A DNA stretch of 59,392 bases from DATJGF01 sp035495315 (GCA_035495315.1 DATJGF010000064.1:1-59392); one strand, 5' to 3'; counted from the stretch's first letter, positions 34,960 through 45,034 are shown. The notes: a model not told the origin generated them from the letters alone. Translations and numbers: made by a program.

Positions 34960-37701
34960 TCATGGGAACGCCAATCGATAGTATGCTGTTCCCGATGAGG
35001 TCGGCGCGATATAGAGGTTCAAATTGCCCGTTTGGGTGATGCCGCTGGTGATCGGCGTCCAGACCGGCGACGACAGGCTCGGGCTGGTCTGCAACACAAA
35101 TGGGATTAGGGGCCATGAAACTGCAATACCACCCGGAGTCGCCGTGACTGTGAGCCTTGGCTCGGCAGTGGTCGCCAGGAAGTTATCAAACGTGGCATCG
35201 GCCGGGCCGTCGTACCCGCTTTCGCTGGCGTTATTGGCGACGACCAAACCGACCGACCCGCTGGTATAAGTATCGTCGGTGACAGAATAATTCACGACTG
35301 GATTGACCGTATCCGGCAGTTCATAAACCTGCCCGGTCAGAGCGGGCCCAACTCCCATGAAGACTAACCGATACTGCTTGTTGGTTTGGAGATGGATCGA
35401 GTCGAGTCCGCCGGAAGGATCCAGATCGGTGGGCTGTTCATTATCCAGGCGAACAATATCCATGTCGCCGCTCGTGTCGCTGGTAGGATTTCCGCGATCG
35501 TGTGTGAACATATAGCCGACAGTGGTGCCCGGGCCAGGTGTACTCACGCGCGCCAGCAAACCGACGACTTGGTGGAGGTTGTCATCCCAACCAACCAAAT
35601 CAACGGCGATGTAGAAATCTGAATAATTTCCAGGCTTGATGCTTCCCGCGCGGCCCTGGCCAAAGTTGGCAGGATCTGGAGAGGGTGCACTCTGAATGCG
35701 GTAGCTATTTCCACCTGGAAAACTCCAGGCCCCCGCCTGAATTGGATCGTATCTCCCCCAGGCAGGAGGCGGCGTGGTATCATTGCCATCGTTGAAATTG
35801 TCGAAGAAGGTTACACCATCCGACGTCGGAACAAACAAGAGGTAATTGAGGAAGAGCAAGCGTCGATCTTTTCCGGGTGTGCCGCCAAACGTCAATCTGA
35901 GCGTATTAGTACCCGCAAGGTGCACAACGACCGGCGCCCCCCCGATGGTCAATGGTTCGTAACGATAATTAAGTCGCATCAGGTGGTTCCCGACGGTAAA
36001 GGTGCCGAGTGGGGAGGTGGTTTGATTAGTCGTTGAAGGATCGCCACCCACCAGATCGAGCAGCACGTCTTGTACACCAAAACTGCCGCAACGCAAATAG
36101 ACGTAGTAGTTCGTATCTGCAAACACCCGCGTGTAGTTGAGCCACTCGCCTGGTTCTGTTCGAGCCACCTCGTATTCCTTAAGTCCCAAGGCAGCATAAG
36201 CCGGACGGGTGTTATCGTTCGGTCGGCTGGGATCGTCTACGGGCGGGGAAGTCGGGGCAGGATGATTCAGATCCTGAATGTCCTCACGGTTGCCTTGCAA
36301 AGTGCCGACGAAATCGTCAGGGCGGTAATCATTCCAACCGCTTTCTGGTGAGGTGCGGGCGTCATGGTAATCCACGTCGGGTGTACCATCGAGCGCGTAG
36401 TAGCCGATGCCATTCCCGTTTACCGGCAGTCCGTTGGTGTCAATGCCCGAAACAACTATGCGGTCAAGTTGGTAAACGCCGTTGGAATAATTGTAGTCTT
36501 CCGATTCAATTGTTTTTACCGGAGAGTTAGTAAGGTAAGCGCTGGAAAAGGTATCAAACCAAAAAGTATTCGTGGATTTCAGTGAACCACTCGTGTCCTG
36601 CACTTCAATCCGAGCGGTGTAAACCGTGTTGTCCGTCAGGACACCAGCGTTGGCGACGAATGTGATGTTCGTCCCGGTGCCCGGCGAGGGCACCAGCGAG
36701 GAAGAAAGGTCGACACCGTTGAGAAACAACTTCGTCGCCGCGGCATTGATCTGATTGGTCGCAAAAGTCCCGGCGTTGAAACTGATCGAGGCTGAGGCTG
36801 AAAACAGATTGGTAAAACGGCTGGCGGGTGTTCGACTGATCACCTGGGGAGTTCCGCGCACCGGATGGCGAATGGCCGGAGCAATATCGGTATTCGGATC
36901 CGAATTGGCAGCTAAATAATTGTCGAAGGTCACATCAGCTATTGTTGCATCTCGAGAAAAGGCAATCAGGCCCGAGGGCCCGGAGGTGTATGCGCCATCA
37001 TTGGCTTGAATGGTGACCAGGGGTGCGGTGAGGTCCTCCAAATCATACAGCTGAGCGGTTAAAAGCCCTCCGACGCCGCTCAAGATCATCCGATAAGCTT
37101 TTCCGGGAATAAGACTGACACCAGCTGCCGCCAACGTCGTGGCCTCTTCGGCATCCACGCGGTTAATTTGAAATTCACCCCCGCGCAGGTCGGTGGCCCC
37201 CGCACCGTCCTGATTACAGTCGTAGTTGCAGATATAACCATTAACGGTGCCAAAACCCGGCGGGCAAGGTCCAGGGAGAGGACATGGGGTTAGGATATCG
37301 GTCAACCCGTTAGCCCGCGCCAACAAGACCAAAGCCTGATCCAGGCTGTTGTTCCAATCGATCAAATCGACCGCAACATAAAAGTCACTGTAAACGTTGG
37401 TGCGGTAAACCACTGTCCTGGCGGTGCCGCACGAGCCACAGGCTTGCGCCAAGGGTGCCGAGCTGGCGCATTGAATTCTATAGGCCTTCCCAAATGGCCC
37501 CTCGGGAAAGGTGTAAGTATTGACCCCGCCATAATCGGCCAGAACATTAATTCGGATCCATCCAGAATCGTTGCCATCGTTGAAATCGTCCGATTGTGCC
37601 AGCACCTGCGGCGTCAACCAGACTCCGGCAGCAATCAATGCCGAAGCGAGTATTTGATTTCGTAAGCGCCCAACAGTGGTAAGGTTCGAAGTCGTCTTCA
37701 T
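34960..37701 (-). CDS. large secreted multi-domain protein with duplicated LamG-like modules
   Basis: A 913-residue extracellular protein with a signal peptide (ILASALIAAGVWLTPQVLAQ). Two homologous modules of about 215-230 residues (near 38-265 and 634-842) share DxFNDGND at the start, YSDFY(V/I)AVDL, GLLAR, KxYRLxxxGVGxxLTxQxY, Y(T)SGxxGL and FDN(Y/F)LA. They resemble LamG/concanavalin-like folds. The middle carries a beta-sandwich region and a carbohydrate-binding-like stretch (EPGEWLNYTRVFADTNYYVY). The C-terminus ends YYRLAFP after a short Thr-rich domain. The substrate is unknown; it probably binds a polysaccharide or surface. It diverges from the Sel1 gene. Confidence 0.85.
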   Translation of the reverse strand: MKTTSNLTTVGRLRNQILASALIAAGVWLTPQVLAQSDDFNDGNDSGWIRINVLADYGGVNTYTFPEGPFGKAYRIQCASSAPLAQACGSCGTARTVVYRTNVYSDFYVAVDLIDWNNSLDQALVLLARANGLTDILTPCPLPGPCPPGFGTVNGYICNYDCNQDGAGATDLRGGEFQINRVDAEEATTLAAAGVSLIPGKAYRMILSGVGGLLTAQLYDLEDLTAPLVTIQANDGAYTSGPSGLIAFSRDATIADVTFDNYLAANSDPNTDIAPAIRHPVRGTPQVISRTPASRFTNLFSASASISFNAGTFATNQINAAATKLFLNGVDLSSSLVPSPGTGTNITFVANAGVLTDNTVYTARIEVQDTSGSLKSTNTFWFDTFSSAYLTNSPVKTIESEDYNYSNGVYQLDRIVVSGIDTNGLPVNGNGIGYYALDGTPDVDYHDARTSPESGWNDYRPDDFVGTLQGNREDIQDLNHPAPTSPPVDDPSRPNDNTRPAYAALGLKEYEVARTEPGEWLNYTRVFADTNYYVYLRCGSFGVQDVLLDLVGGDPSTTNQTTSPLGTFTVGNHLMRLNYRYEPLTIGGAPVVVHLAGTNTLRLTFGGTPGKDRRLLFLNYLLFVPTSDGVTFFDNFNDGNDTTPPPAWGRYDPIQAGAWSFPGGNSYRIQSAPSPDPANFGQGRAGSIKPGNYSDFYIAVDLVGWDDNLHQVVGLLARVSTPGPGTTVGYMFTHDRGNPTSDTSGDMDIVRLDNEQPTDLDPSGGLDSIHLQTNKQYRLVFMGVGPALTGQVYELPDTVNPVVNYSVTDDTYTSGSVGLVVANNASESGYDGPADATFDNFLATTAEPRLTVTATPGGIAVSWPLIPFVLQTSPSLSSPVWTPITSGITQTGNLNLYIAPTSSGTAYYRLAFP

Positions 37702-37733
37702 GTGGCCCTAGATGGTTAGTGGAATTTGACTAA

Positions 37734-37762
37734 GGTGTAAGAGGTGCGCTGGTTCTCGTCAA
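37734..37762 (-). promoter_or_regulatory. putative promoter of the large secreted protein gene
   Basis: On the minus strand TTGACG (37757-37762) is separated by 17 bp from TACACC (37734-37739), about 33 bp upstream of the ATG. The -10 is poor. Confidence 0.3.
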
Positions 37763-37833
37763 GCGTAATTAGCTAAAATCCGCGGCGGAAACTCCATTTG
37801 CTCATTACCCGGCCCATGTGCGAGGCTGAAGCA

Positions 37834-39468
37834 ATGAATTGGACGCCGGTATGCTGGCGGCGGTGGATGAGTTGCGGATTTCTTTTGCTTCTACTTGGGA
37901 ACTCCGTTGCGCAGGAGCCGCCAAGAGCCTCGCCCTCTATGTCAGCACGGCTGCCCGACACGGCTACAAATGTGTTCCATGATGAGTGGAATGGGATTGC
38001 GGCGGCAACCAATCGTTGGGCCATTAGGATTCGGAGCTCTGAAAGCTGGAGCACTGTAACCAACGCTCCGTTTGAAGAGACACGCACGCGTGCCGAGCAA
38101 GGCCAGGCGGTGGCCCAACTGAAGCTGGGCTACAGCTATTTCAGCGGAAGCGGTGTTCCGAGAGATTATGACGCAGGAGTTACATGGTTATTAAAGGCGG
38201 CCGAGGCGGATTTTGCGCCTGCGCAGTTTTTGCTGGGCGTGGCGACGCTGAAAGGCGAGGGAACATCGAAAGATTTTGCCGTCGCGGTGGATTGGTTAAG
38301 CAAAGCGGCGGCGCAGGAATTTGCGGATGCGGAGTTTCAGCTCGGGCTTTGTTATCTGAGTGGTGGGCCGGGAGTGAACCAGGCGCCAACGCGAGGCGTA
38401 AAGTGGCTGATCAAAGCTGCCGAACAAGGCAAGCCGCTGGCGCAGCAATGTGTTGGCGAATGTTACTCAACCGGCGACGGCGTCACTGCCGATCCAGCAG
38501 AAGCGGCGGCGTGGTACCGGCGGGCGGCGGAGCAAGGATTACCCAGCGCGCAGGATCTCCTTGGCGGGTGTTATGCAACTGGGCATGGCGTGACGAAGGA
38601 TCTCGCCGAAGCGGCGAAATGGTACCGGTTGGCAGCCGAACAAGGATCCAGCATCGCTCAAGCAAATCTTGCGAAGTGTTATGCCTCTGGAAATGGCGTC
38701 ACCCAGGATTTAAGCGCGGCTGCCGCGTGGTGGCGGAAGGCAGCGGCACAACATCATCCGGGCGCGCAGTTTCACCTTGGCCTTTGCTGTTTGCAGAGTC
38801 AGGGCGCCGACCGCAATCCGGAAGAAGCGGTAAAGCTCTTCGAAACGGAGGCGCGTCAAAAACACGTCGGCGCCGAGCTTTTTCTTGGCCTTTGTTATTG
38901 GAAGGGGCTGGGCGTGGCGCAAGATTCGGCAGAGGCCGAAAAGTGGTGGCGAGAGGCGGCGATGCAGGGGATAAAGCCATGGCAGTACGCGATTGGAGAT
39001 GAGGCTGGTGGAGACATAAGTGAAGTCGAGCAATGGTGGAGACAGGTAGCCGAACAGGCCAACGCGGCTCTAAAATCATGCCTGGGTGACTTCTACCATT
39101 TCGGGCATGGAGTTGCGCAGAATGATGAGGAAGCGCTTAAATGGTATCGGCAAGCGGCGGCTCAGGGTGATCTGGCCGCGCTCAAACAAGCGGCCTGGCT
39201 GCACGCCACCAGTCCTAACCCTGCAATACGAAATGGCACCAGCGCGGTAGAATTTGGTGAAAAAGCAGCGTTTCTCACGAAGCAAAAGGAGGCTAGTGTT
39301 TTGGATATCCTGGCAGCGGCCTACGCTGAAGCGGGGCAGTTCGATAAGGCCGTAAAAACCCAGCAACAAGCCGTTGCATTGTCGCATCGTGAAGACGAGC
39401 AGAAGGAGTTTGAAACCAGGATGAAGTTGTACCAGGAGAAGAAACCGTATCGCGCAATAGGGAACTAG
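37834..39468 (+). CDS. secreted Sel1-like repeat protein
   Basis: A protein of 544 residues from MNWTPVCW (earlier in-frame starts exist at 37798 and 37816). A signal peptide (CGFLLLLLGNSVAQ) is followed by about nine SLR/Sel1 repeats of ~36 residues, each with a pattern like A(Q)xxLGxCYxxGxGVxxDxxEAxxWYRxAAEQG. These form a helical scaffold for protein-protein contacts. It ends with a helical coiled region. It is convergent with the envelope gene at 39465, overlapping its stop by 4 bp. Confidence 0.9.
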   Translation: MNWTPVCWRRWMSCGFLLLLLGNSVAQEPPRASPSMSARLPDTATNVFHDEWNGIAAATNRWAIRIRSSESWSTVTNAPFEETRTRAEQGQAVAQLKLGYSYFSGSGVPRDYDAGVTWLLKAAEADFAPAQFLLGVATLKGEGTSKDFAVAVDWLSKAAAQEFADAEFQLGLCYLSGGPGVNQAPTRGVKWLIKAAEQGKPLAQQCVGECYSTGDGVTADPAEAAAWYRRAAEQGLPSAQDLLGGCYATGHGVTKDLAEAAKWYRLAAEQGSSIAQANLAKCYASGNGVTQDLSAAAAWWRKAAAQHHPGAQFHLGLCCLQSQGADRNPEEAVKLFETEARQKHVGAELFLGLCYWKGLGVAQDSAEAEKWWREAAMQGIKPWQYAIGDEAGGDISEVEQWWRQVAEQANAALKSCLGDFYHFGHGVAQNDEEALKWYRQAAAQGDLAALKQAAWLHATSPNPAIRNGTSAVEFGEKAAFLTKQKEASVLDILAAAYAEAGQFDKAVKTQQQAVALSHREDEQKEFETRMKLYQEKKPYRAIGN

Positions 39469-41309
39469 TTTTTGGCAAGGCTTGAGCCGGGTGTTCGCAA
39501 TGGGATGACATAACCCTCCGAGAGCAGCCGCTGCACAAGCGCATTGGCTATTTGCGCTGAGCATGCCTCCAGTTCCTGTTTGAAAATCAGTCCATTGTTA
39601 GCTGACCAGTTGCCAAGTTGCTGCGCGGCTCCACGGTAACGGACCGGAAAGGAGCGTAACTCTTGTCCGTCGCTTTTTCTCAGCAGACTTACCTCCGCAT
39701 CCAATGAAAGACGCATGCCTGAATGTCGTGGTCGTGATCCGTCCAATGCGATGTTTAAGACCCGAACGTGCAGGATCTCATCCGCGGCTGCAGGTCCCCT
39801 GCCCTGCAGCCGAGGCTCGCTACCGAACACCACCGGTTTTACATACGGATTAGCCCCTAAGTCCTGGCCAGCAGGGAGCGGTAGCTTACGCAATACGACG
39901 CGCTGCGAGGTTTGAACCGCGAGCGTTTGCGCAATCTCGTCGGCAACCATTTGCTGAACCGGACGATGCCACGTGATCTGCTCAAGCAACGATTGCGCGC
40001 GCTGGAGGTCCGCTCGCGGCCCCTGGCGGATAGCGCCGACGGTGTGTTCCCAGAGCCCGATCGGTATGGAACTGATACAAGCCCCGAGTTGCACAACGAA
40101 GTTGCAATGATTCTCCAAACCATCCAACGCCCATTCAGTGTCGGTCAATGTCTCCGGTTCAGGGGCGCTCTTGGTCTTCGGAGTACGGATAAAAACCTCG
40201 GGGCGGGTGGTATCTGGAAGGACCTCGAAGGCGGTGCTTACCTCGGTGTGATAATCGATTAAGCGTGGCTTAAGTGAAGCCAACATTACTCGATCCGTTT
40301 GGAGTCCCGGTGCCACAATTTGCGCGCTACCCGATGAGGATAATCCCGTTTGAAATGGTGCATCCGCCTTATGATCGGCTGCCTTGCTCATCCGCTTCAA
40401 GATTTCAAGGGATCCAAGGCCGACGAAGAGCGGTTGGGCCAGATCAGGAGAAAAGAACTCTTGCGCGATCCTGTGCGCAAGAACGCGAAAGCCGGTGTTG
40501 GCGACACTCTCCAAGCCACCTAAACGCGCCCAATCGATGAACATTGCCGGTTCGCTTTGGTAATTGAACTCCCGTTGAGAGAGGACTGTGCGGTTCAGCA
40601 CGTTAAGCAAGCGCGCCTGTGCGGCAATACAGAGGCAATAGTTATTGGCTTTGTGGAGTCGTTTGAGCTCGATGCTTTGAACCCGGGTTTCGAGGATGCC
40701 ACTGAATTGGGCATTCGTATTGACTGCCAGGATGTCAGCGACTTCAGCAATTTGCCGATGTGTTATATCTCGGGCGGAAGCCACAACCAGTTGACGCAAG
40801 TTATCCTGCTCCGCCACGCTACTCATTCTTGATGTGAACTGTTGTTCCAGTTCAGACAGTTGATCTGCGCTCAGTTTCCGGTGTCCAGCGGCGAGTGCCG
40901 CATAACTGGCAACAAAGGGAGTCGCTGCGAACTGAACGATGCCAATGCAGGCTTCGATCTGAGGATTGCCGAGGCTTGGAGTTTGCAGGAGGGCTGAGAC
41001 TGCGTCACCAGCCCCCTCAGAAGCGGATTCGATCCGCGCAGTGGGCTTGTCGAAACTGAAACGCGAAGGCTCGGCAGATGAAATGACGGCGATGGCCCCG
41101 GGTGCAAGGCCAAGCACCGGAGGCGAGGCCGGCGAAGCGCAGGGAATGGTCTCCGCGAAGCAAGCAATAAGGAGAGCCTGTTGCAACAGCAGACTGGTGA
41201 TCGAAGATCTAAGGCCGAAGGCCACCCAAAGACTGGCATGAGAAACACTCAATTTATTGTCACAAGATCGGGAGTTCGTGCCTTTAGAGCAATATTTTAA
41301 CAAGTTCAT
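39465..41309 (-). CDS. large envelope protein of unknown function, last gene of the PadR operon
   Basis: A 614-residue protein with an uncertain N-terminus; a hydrophobic SITSLLLQQALLIACFAE segment begins at about residue 35. The segment LGLAPGAIAVISSAEPSRFSF resembles proteins annotated as hypothetical lipoproteins, but no domain is firmly recognised. The middle has DITHRQIAEVADILAV and many Arg/Leu-rich helices; the C-terminal third has beta-strands (ILHVRVLNIALDGS, RLSLDAEVSLLRKSDG). It starts 6 bp after the PDZ lipoprotein gene, implying one mRNA. It is probably an envelope protein working with that lipoprotein. Confidence 0.75.
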   Translation of the reverse strand: MNLLKYCSKGTNSRSCDNKLSVSHASLWVAFGLRSSITSLLLQQALLIACFAETIPCASPASPPVLGLAPGAIAVISSAEPSRFSFDKPTARIESASEGAGDAVSALLQTPSLGNPQIEACIGIVQFAATPFVASYAALAAGHRKLSADQLSELEQQFTSRMSSVAEQDNLRQLVVASARDITHRQIAEVADILAVNTNAQFSGILETRVQSIELKRLHKANNYCLCIAAQARLLNVLNRTVLSQREFNYQSEPAMFIDWARLGGLESVANTGFRVLAHRIAQEFFSPDLAQPLFVGLGSLEILKRMSKAADHKADAPFQTGLSSSGSAQIVAPGLQTDRVMLASLKPRLIDYHTEVSTAFEVLPDTTRPEVFIRTPKTKSAPEPETLTDTEWALDGLENHCNFVVQLGACISSIPIGLWEHTVGAIRQGPRADLQRAQSLLEQITWHRPVQQMVADEIAQTLAVQTSQRVVLRKLPLPAGQDLGANPYVKPVVFGSEPRLQGRGPAAADEILHVRVLNIALDGSRPRHSGMRLSLDAEVSLLRKSDGQELRSFPVRYRGAAQQLGNWSANNGLIFKQELEACSAQIANALVQRLLSEGYVIPLRTPGSSLAKN

Positions 41310-41315
41310 AATCTG

Positions 41316-42131
41316 TCATCGCTTGGCGGTGAGCGTTGTGGTTTCGGCCTCAGCGCGCTCGAGGTCGGTGGAATTGCGCGGAAGATTCTTATCAGGCGCG
41401 TCGACGCGATCCTGCGAGAGGATAATCTCGCGTCTGGAGAGTTGGAAAATGACCAGCCAGGCACGCCAGTTTTCGTCGATGGGCTGATATCTTTTTGGTT
41501 CGCACGATTTGAGGTACTGCGATTCAGCGGAAGCCAGTTCCACACGGTGGCCTGGGTTGGGCGCGTATCCGAGGACAATCAGGGAAACGCCTGGATTGGG
41601 CCAAAGATCCAATTCCCGGGTAATGAGCGGGAGAGCGATCATTAACTCGCCCTGGCGCTTGAACTTTTCGCGGCCGGCAAGGACGGAGCAATCGAGGAGC
41701 TTGCCCTTGCGGAAAACACGAATTTCCAGTTTGGCGCCTGGGGAGGAATGATCGATTGCATGGCGAAACTCTTCGAGAGTACTCACGGGCTGCTCGTCGA
41801 TCGCGACGATGAGGTCGCCCTCGCGGAGGCCACCGATTTGGGCGGGGGTATTGGTACTTAACGAGCTGAGCAAAAGTCCTGCCTTGTAGGAGGGCACAAG
41901 GGCTGAGGGGAATGCGTTAAGAGTGTCTCTCGGGCTAAATATCTGATGGCGGATGTGAGCGGGCCTGTATTCCCCGCCAATCCAGCCACGTTCGAAGACT
42001 GTTTCGGTTGTGGTGCGTTTGTGGTGAGCGCAACCGACGGAAAGGAGTGATCCGACAAGCAGGATGCAAAGGAGCGCGCCCGAGTGCCAGATTTTGCCCG
42101 AACACGGAAATACGGCAGAGCTTTTGATCAT
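41316..42131 (-). CDS. PDZ-domain lipoprotein
   Basis: A 271-residue protein with a lipobox LLSVGC (Cys at about 34) after the hydrophobic ALLCILLVGSLLS. One PDZ domain is visible (SSLSTNTPAQIGGLREGDLIVAID). The rest, ending LERAEAETTTLTAKR, has no recognised family. No protease domain is present, so it may be a peptide-binding chaperone or scaffold at the membrane. It lies 11 bp downstream of the SGNH hydrolase gene and 6 bp upstream of the envelope protein gene. Confidence 0.83.
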   Translation of the reverse strand: MIKSSAVFPCSGKIWHSGALLCILLVGSLLSVGCAHHKRTTTETVFERGWIGGEYRPAHIRHQIFSPRDTLNAFPSALVPSYKAGLLLSSLSTNTPAQIGGLREGDLIVAIDEQPVSTLEEFRHAIDHSSPGAKLEIRVFRKGKLLDCSVLAGREKFKRQGELMIALPLITRELDLWPNPGVSLIVLGYAPNPGHRVELASAESQYLKSCEPKRYQPIDENWRAWLVIFQLSRREIILSQDRVDAPDKNLPRNSTDLERAEAETTTLTAKR

Positions 42132-42142
42132 AAAACGGGCGT

Positions 42143-43081
42143 CTATTTTCTGGAAGCAGCCGAGGAGTCGTGGTTCCGGGGACGTTCTTGAGCCGAGTCG
42201 CCAGACTCAGATGCGCGTCGAAATATCTCAGTGGGATCCCATTGGATTTGGTTGATGGAGGCGGGTGGGATGAATCCCTGCAGGGACTCGAAGGCCATGA
42301 CGGCCACCACGGCAGAGCCTTGGCCACTCGGGTGGAGGCGATCACTCTGCAGTAAGGCAGCGGTCTTGCCCGCGGCAATAGTATGCCCATGTATCGACAG
42401 CGCTTGATTGGCAGAGACCGCGTTCATGAAGGAGGATAAAGGGAGTACGACCACATTGCGGCGAGTCCTGGCCCATTCTCTCAGGCGACGGTTGGCACCC
42501 GCCAGGGCTGTCGGACTGGGCATTTCGTCGGAAGTGAGCATCCGGTTGAGAGCAGCAGAGGCATCTGGAATATCGCCAACAACCAATGGACAGCGGAGAC
42601 GTTCACACAATTTGAGGCCGGTTTCGAAGCGCAGGGCACGATCCTGGTCAGTTGGTCCATCGCCGTAACAAAACCAAAACAGGAAATCGACACCAATGAC
42701 TACCGATGGATTGGTCTCGAGAGCGAGCGCGATTTGGCGTTGAGCCTCGGATTCGGGTTGCAGAAAAAAGAAAGTGCTCGAGAGATTGCGGGCGGGTTGG
42801 TGAGGGGCCGTGATGGCTGCGTCGATATAACGGTTGAGGCGATACTGTGAGGTGTTGGGTCCACCCAGTGGTTCCGATTCGGTGAAACCGGCACTGGCAC
42901 TGGCGCCAATGATAACGATGTGTTCCCAAAGAGTGTTCGTGGCAGGACTCCGGGCCGGGGTGGATAAAGGCGGTTCGGCGTGAAGTGGTTCGGAGCCGCG
43001 AGGCTGGGGCGTGGTTGCGGCAGAGATGAGGATCAACCCAAACAATTGAGCGCACCACAGATTTGAACATAGCGGTTTCAC
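42143..43081 (-). CDS. secreted SGNH/GDSL-type hydrolase
   Basis: An exported esterase-like protein of 312 residues with a signal peptide. The block I nucleophile is in IVIIGASASAGF, and the C-terminal DRLHPSGQG gives the Asp/His of block V. The Asn block is not obvious. Substrates of such hydrolases include acetylated polysaccharides and lipids. It belongs to the PadR operon, 20 bp after the HAAS gene and before the PDZ lipoprotein. Confidence 0.82.
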   Translation of the reverse strand: MKPLCSNLWCAQLFGLILISAATTPQPRGSEPLHAEPPLSTPARSPATNTLWEHIVIIGASASAGFTESEPLGGPNTSQYRLNRYIDAAITAPHQPARNLSSTFFFLQPESEAQRQIALALETNPSVVIGVDFLFWFCYGDGPTDQDRALRFETGLKLCERLRCPLVVGDIPDASAALNRMLTSDEMPSPTALAGANRRLREWARTRRNVVVLPLSSFMNAVSANQALSIHGHTIAAGKTAALLQSDRLHPSGQGSAVVAVMAFESLQGFIPPASINQIQWDPTEIFRRASESGDSAQERPRNHDSSAASRK

Positions 43082-43101
43082 GTCACGATTGTCCCCTTCT
43101 C

Positions 43102-44697
43102 CTACTCGATGGTCAACCCCACCAGGAATGGCGCAGCTTCGGTTAGCTTTGAAACATAATCTATACTGGTAAGGGACAGCTGCGGTTGCGGGTTATCAAA
43201 TGTGCTTTTGTAAAGACGCAGCGACCAGCCAGGCCGAAGCCTCGCCAGCAAAGGGTTTGTACCCGTCCAGGCTAGTTCTGTGCCGGGCGCGCTGGTAAGC
43301 CGGTCGAGTGGATTAATGCCCGTGCTCATGAGGGGGCCCCACCAATCAAGGACGTGCTCACCGGATATGATATCAATTTGTTTGCTGGAGCCATCGGCGT
43401 AATGCAGCACAAGGGCAGCGATGGTTTCGCGGGGCTTGGGGGGTCCCGAGGAAACAAAGCTCGCTCCGTGAAGTAGATGCAGTCGCTTGCAAGTTTGGCC
43501 AAGTCTGATGCCTTTGGCACGGCTTGGGAAGACACGTTCCGATTGCAGGAATCCCTTCCCCATGAGCTGAATCTTACCTTGAACGATGAAGAGGACGCCG
43601 CCGAACGTGCCCAGGCCTTCCGGGAGCTCGGCGAGATTGTTTGCGCCTTTCGAATCCTGGTTTGGCATGATGTTGGAGGGGATTCCGCCATCATCGGCGA
43701 GGGTCGCAGTGAGGTGAGCCAACAGGCTTACGGGCTTGGCGTCCGGGGTATCGACTTGGGCTTGTCGCTTTTTAACGGTTCGCTCAACTTCGTTGCGTTC
43801 TTTTTGCCAGACCCGTGCCTGGAGTTGACTTCTGAGCTTAAGCTGTTTCCAGTCGCGGTTGGATTCGAACCAAAAGAAAAGGATGGCTAGTGTCAGAGCC
43901 GAGCCGATTATTGCGAGAATAGAATAGGTGGGTAAACCGCCGTCCCTAAGCTGGATCGATTGCCCGTTTGTGAAAAGGATTTCCGGTCTTACCTGGCCCA
44001 GTCTACCCTCTGCCCCGGATGACTCGAGAATTTGCTGCGGGTTGTGACGGTTTCGCGCCCAAATGACACCGGCGATCAGCAGCGGGATCAAGGCGCAGAT
44101 CCAATCCGGTGAAAGACTATAGCCAATGCTAACCGCGTGGGGCGCCACCCTACAGTAACCGAAATAACTTTGAAGGGAGCAAACAGCGCAAGCGAGCATC
44201 GCCCAGCGCAAACCAGCGCTGGCACGCCGAGCCAGCCAGCAAAATAGCAAGGTCATGCCGGCGGTGGCTGCATAATTGGCAAACTGAACCCCGACGACTA
44301 TTAACCGAAAACCCGCACCCTGGTCCGCCAGCACCCTCCACTCGCTCGCCGAGAAACACAGGCGCAAAACAAGCAAAACGGCGAAGAGACTAAGCACCGA
44401 TCCGGCAAAGATTCCCAGGGGGGGCAGCAGGCAAAAACCAATGATGCGATGGCGCCCCCACCAGGAGGATTGCCGAAGCACCGCCGCCAACTGCTCCGCC
44501 AAAGCAACTGGTTCCCCCAAGAGCTGGTTGGCGCGCGATTCGGCGGCGGTGTCGGACAGTCCTTCTTCCAGACCCGCGGTTCGCAGGTCCTCATGGTGCT
44601 CGGCAAGTTCGCGCACGTGGCGTTGCCGGTCCCGCTCCGAGCAACCGAGTTCAGCTAATCGCCGCTCCACCTGTGCAATCGGGGGCGGTTTATGCAC
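43102..44697 (-). CDS. HAAS-like membrane protein with a C-terminal beta-rich domain
   Basis: A 531-residue protein. The N-terminus (QVERRLAELGCSERDRQRHV) followed by HHEDLRTAGLEEGLSDTAA is typical of the HAAS/DUF1700 signalling domain usually encoded with PadR. Next come about five or six membrane helices, then a coiled segment with RNEVERTVKKRQAQ. The exported C-terminal domain (NLAELPEGLGTFGGVLF, LHLLHGASF, ALVLHYADGSS, LRLYKSTFDNP) resembles NPCBM-type beta-sandwiches. It overlaps padR by 8 bp. The signalling model is inferred. Confidence 0.8.
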   Translation of the reverse strand: MHKPPPIAQVERRLAELGCSERDRQRHVRELAEHHEDLRTAGLEEGLSDTAAESRANQLLGEPVALAEQLAAVLRQSSWWGRHRIIGFCLLPPLGIFAGSVLSLFAVLLVLRLCFSASEWRVLADQGAGFRLIVVGVQFANYAATAGMTLLFCWLARRASAGLRWAMLACAVCSLQSYFGYCRVAPHAVSIGYSLSPDWICALIPLLIAGVIWARNRHNPQQILESSGAEGRLGQVRPEILFTNGQSIQLRDGGLPTYSILAIIGSALTLAILFFWFESNRDWKQLKLRSQLQARVWQKERNEVERTVKKRQAQVDTPDAKPVSLLAHLTATLADDGGIPSNIMPNQDSKGANNLAELPEGLGTFGGVLFIVQGKIQLMGKGFLQSERVFPSRAKGIRLGQTCKRLHLLHGASFVSSGPPKPRETIAALVLHYADGSSKQIDIISGEHVLDWWGPLMSTGINPLDRLTSAPGTELAWTGTNPLLARLRPGWSLRLYKSTFDNPQPQLSLTSIDYVSKLTEAAPFLVGLTIE

Positions 44698-45025
44698 GAT
44701 GACCCTCCATTACCAGCGCAATGCCGGCCGCGACCCGGTTCCATTCGGTCGCCAGGGCCTCCAGCCGCTTACGTCCCCGGCTGGTGACCCGATAATAATT
44801 CCGACTGCGCCCATCGACTTCTTTGCGGTCGCTGCTGACGAGTTTTTCCTTTTCGAGATAATGCAGGTAAGGGTAAATGCAGCCTTCACCAAACGAGAAA
44901 GCCTCTTGGGTTTCGGCCTGAATGGCTTTGACGATCTCGTAGCCATACATTTCACGCCGCGAAAGGAGCTTGAGGACCAACAACTCCGGCACGCCGTTGA
45001 GGAAACTCGGATTGGTTTTGTTCAT
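44690..45025 (-). CDS. PadR-family transcriptional regulator
   Basis: A winged-helix repressor of about 111 residues. The core LLVLKLLSRREMYGYEIVKAI, the FSFGEGCIYPYLHYLEKEKL segment and the YYRVTSRGRKRLEAL wing are diagnostic. The ATG at 45025 is only about 3-10 nt downstream of the predicted transcription start, so the message is nearly leaderless; the longer frame from 45103 would lie upstream of the promoter. It heads the five-gene operon and probably represses its own promoter. Confidence 0.93.
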   Translation of the reverse strand: MNKTNPSFLNGVPELLVLKLLSRREMYGYEIVKAIQAETQEAFSFGEGCIYPYLHYLEKEKLVSSDRKEVDGRSRNYYRVTSRGRKRLEALATEWNRVAAGIALVMEGHRA

Positions 45026-45034
45026 CGGCAAGCG

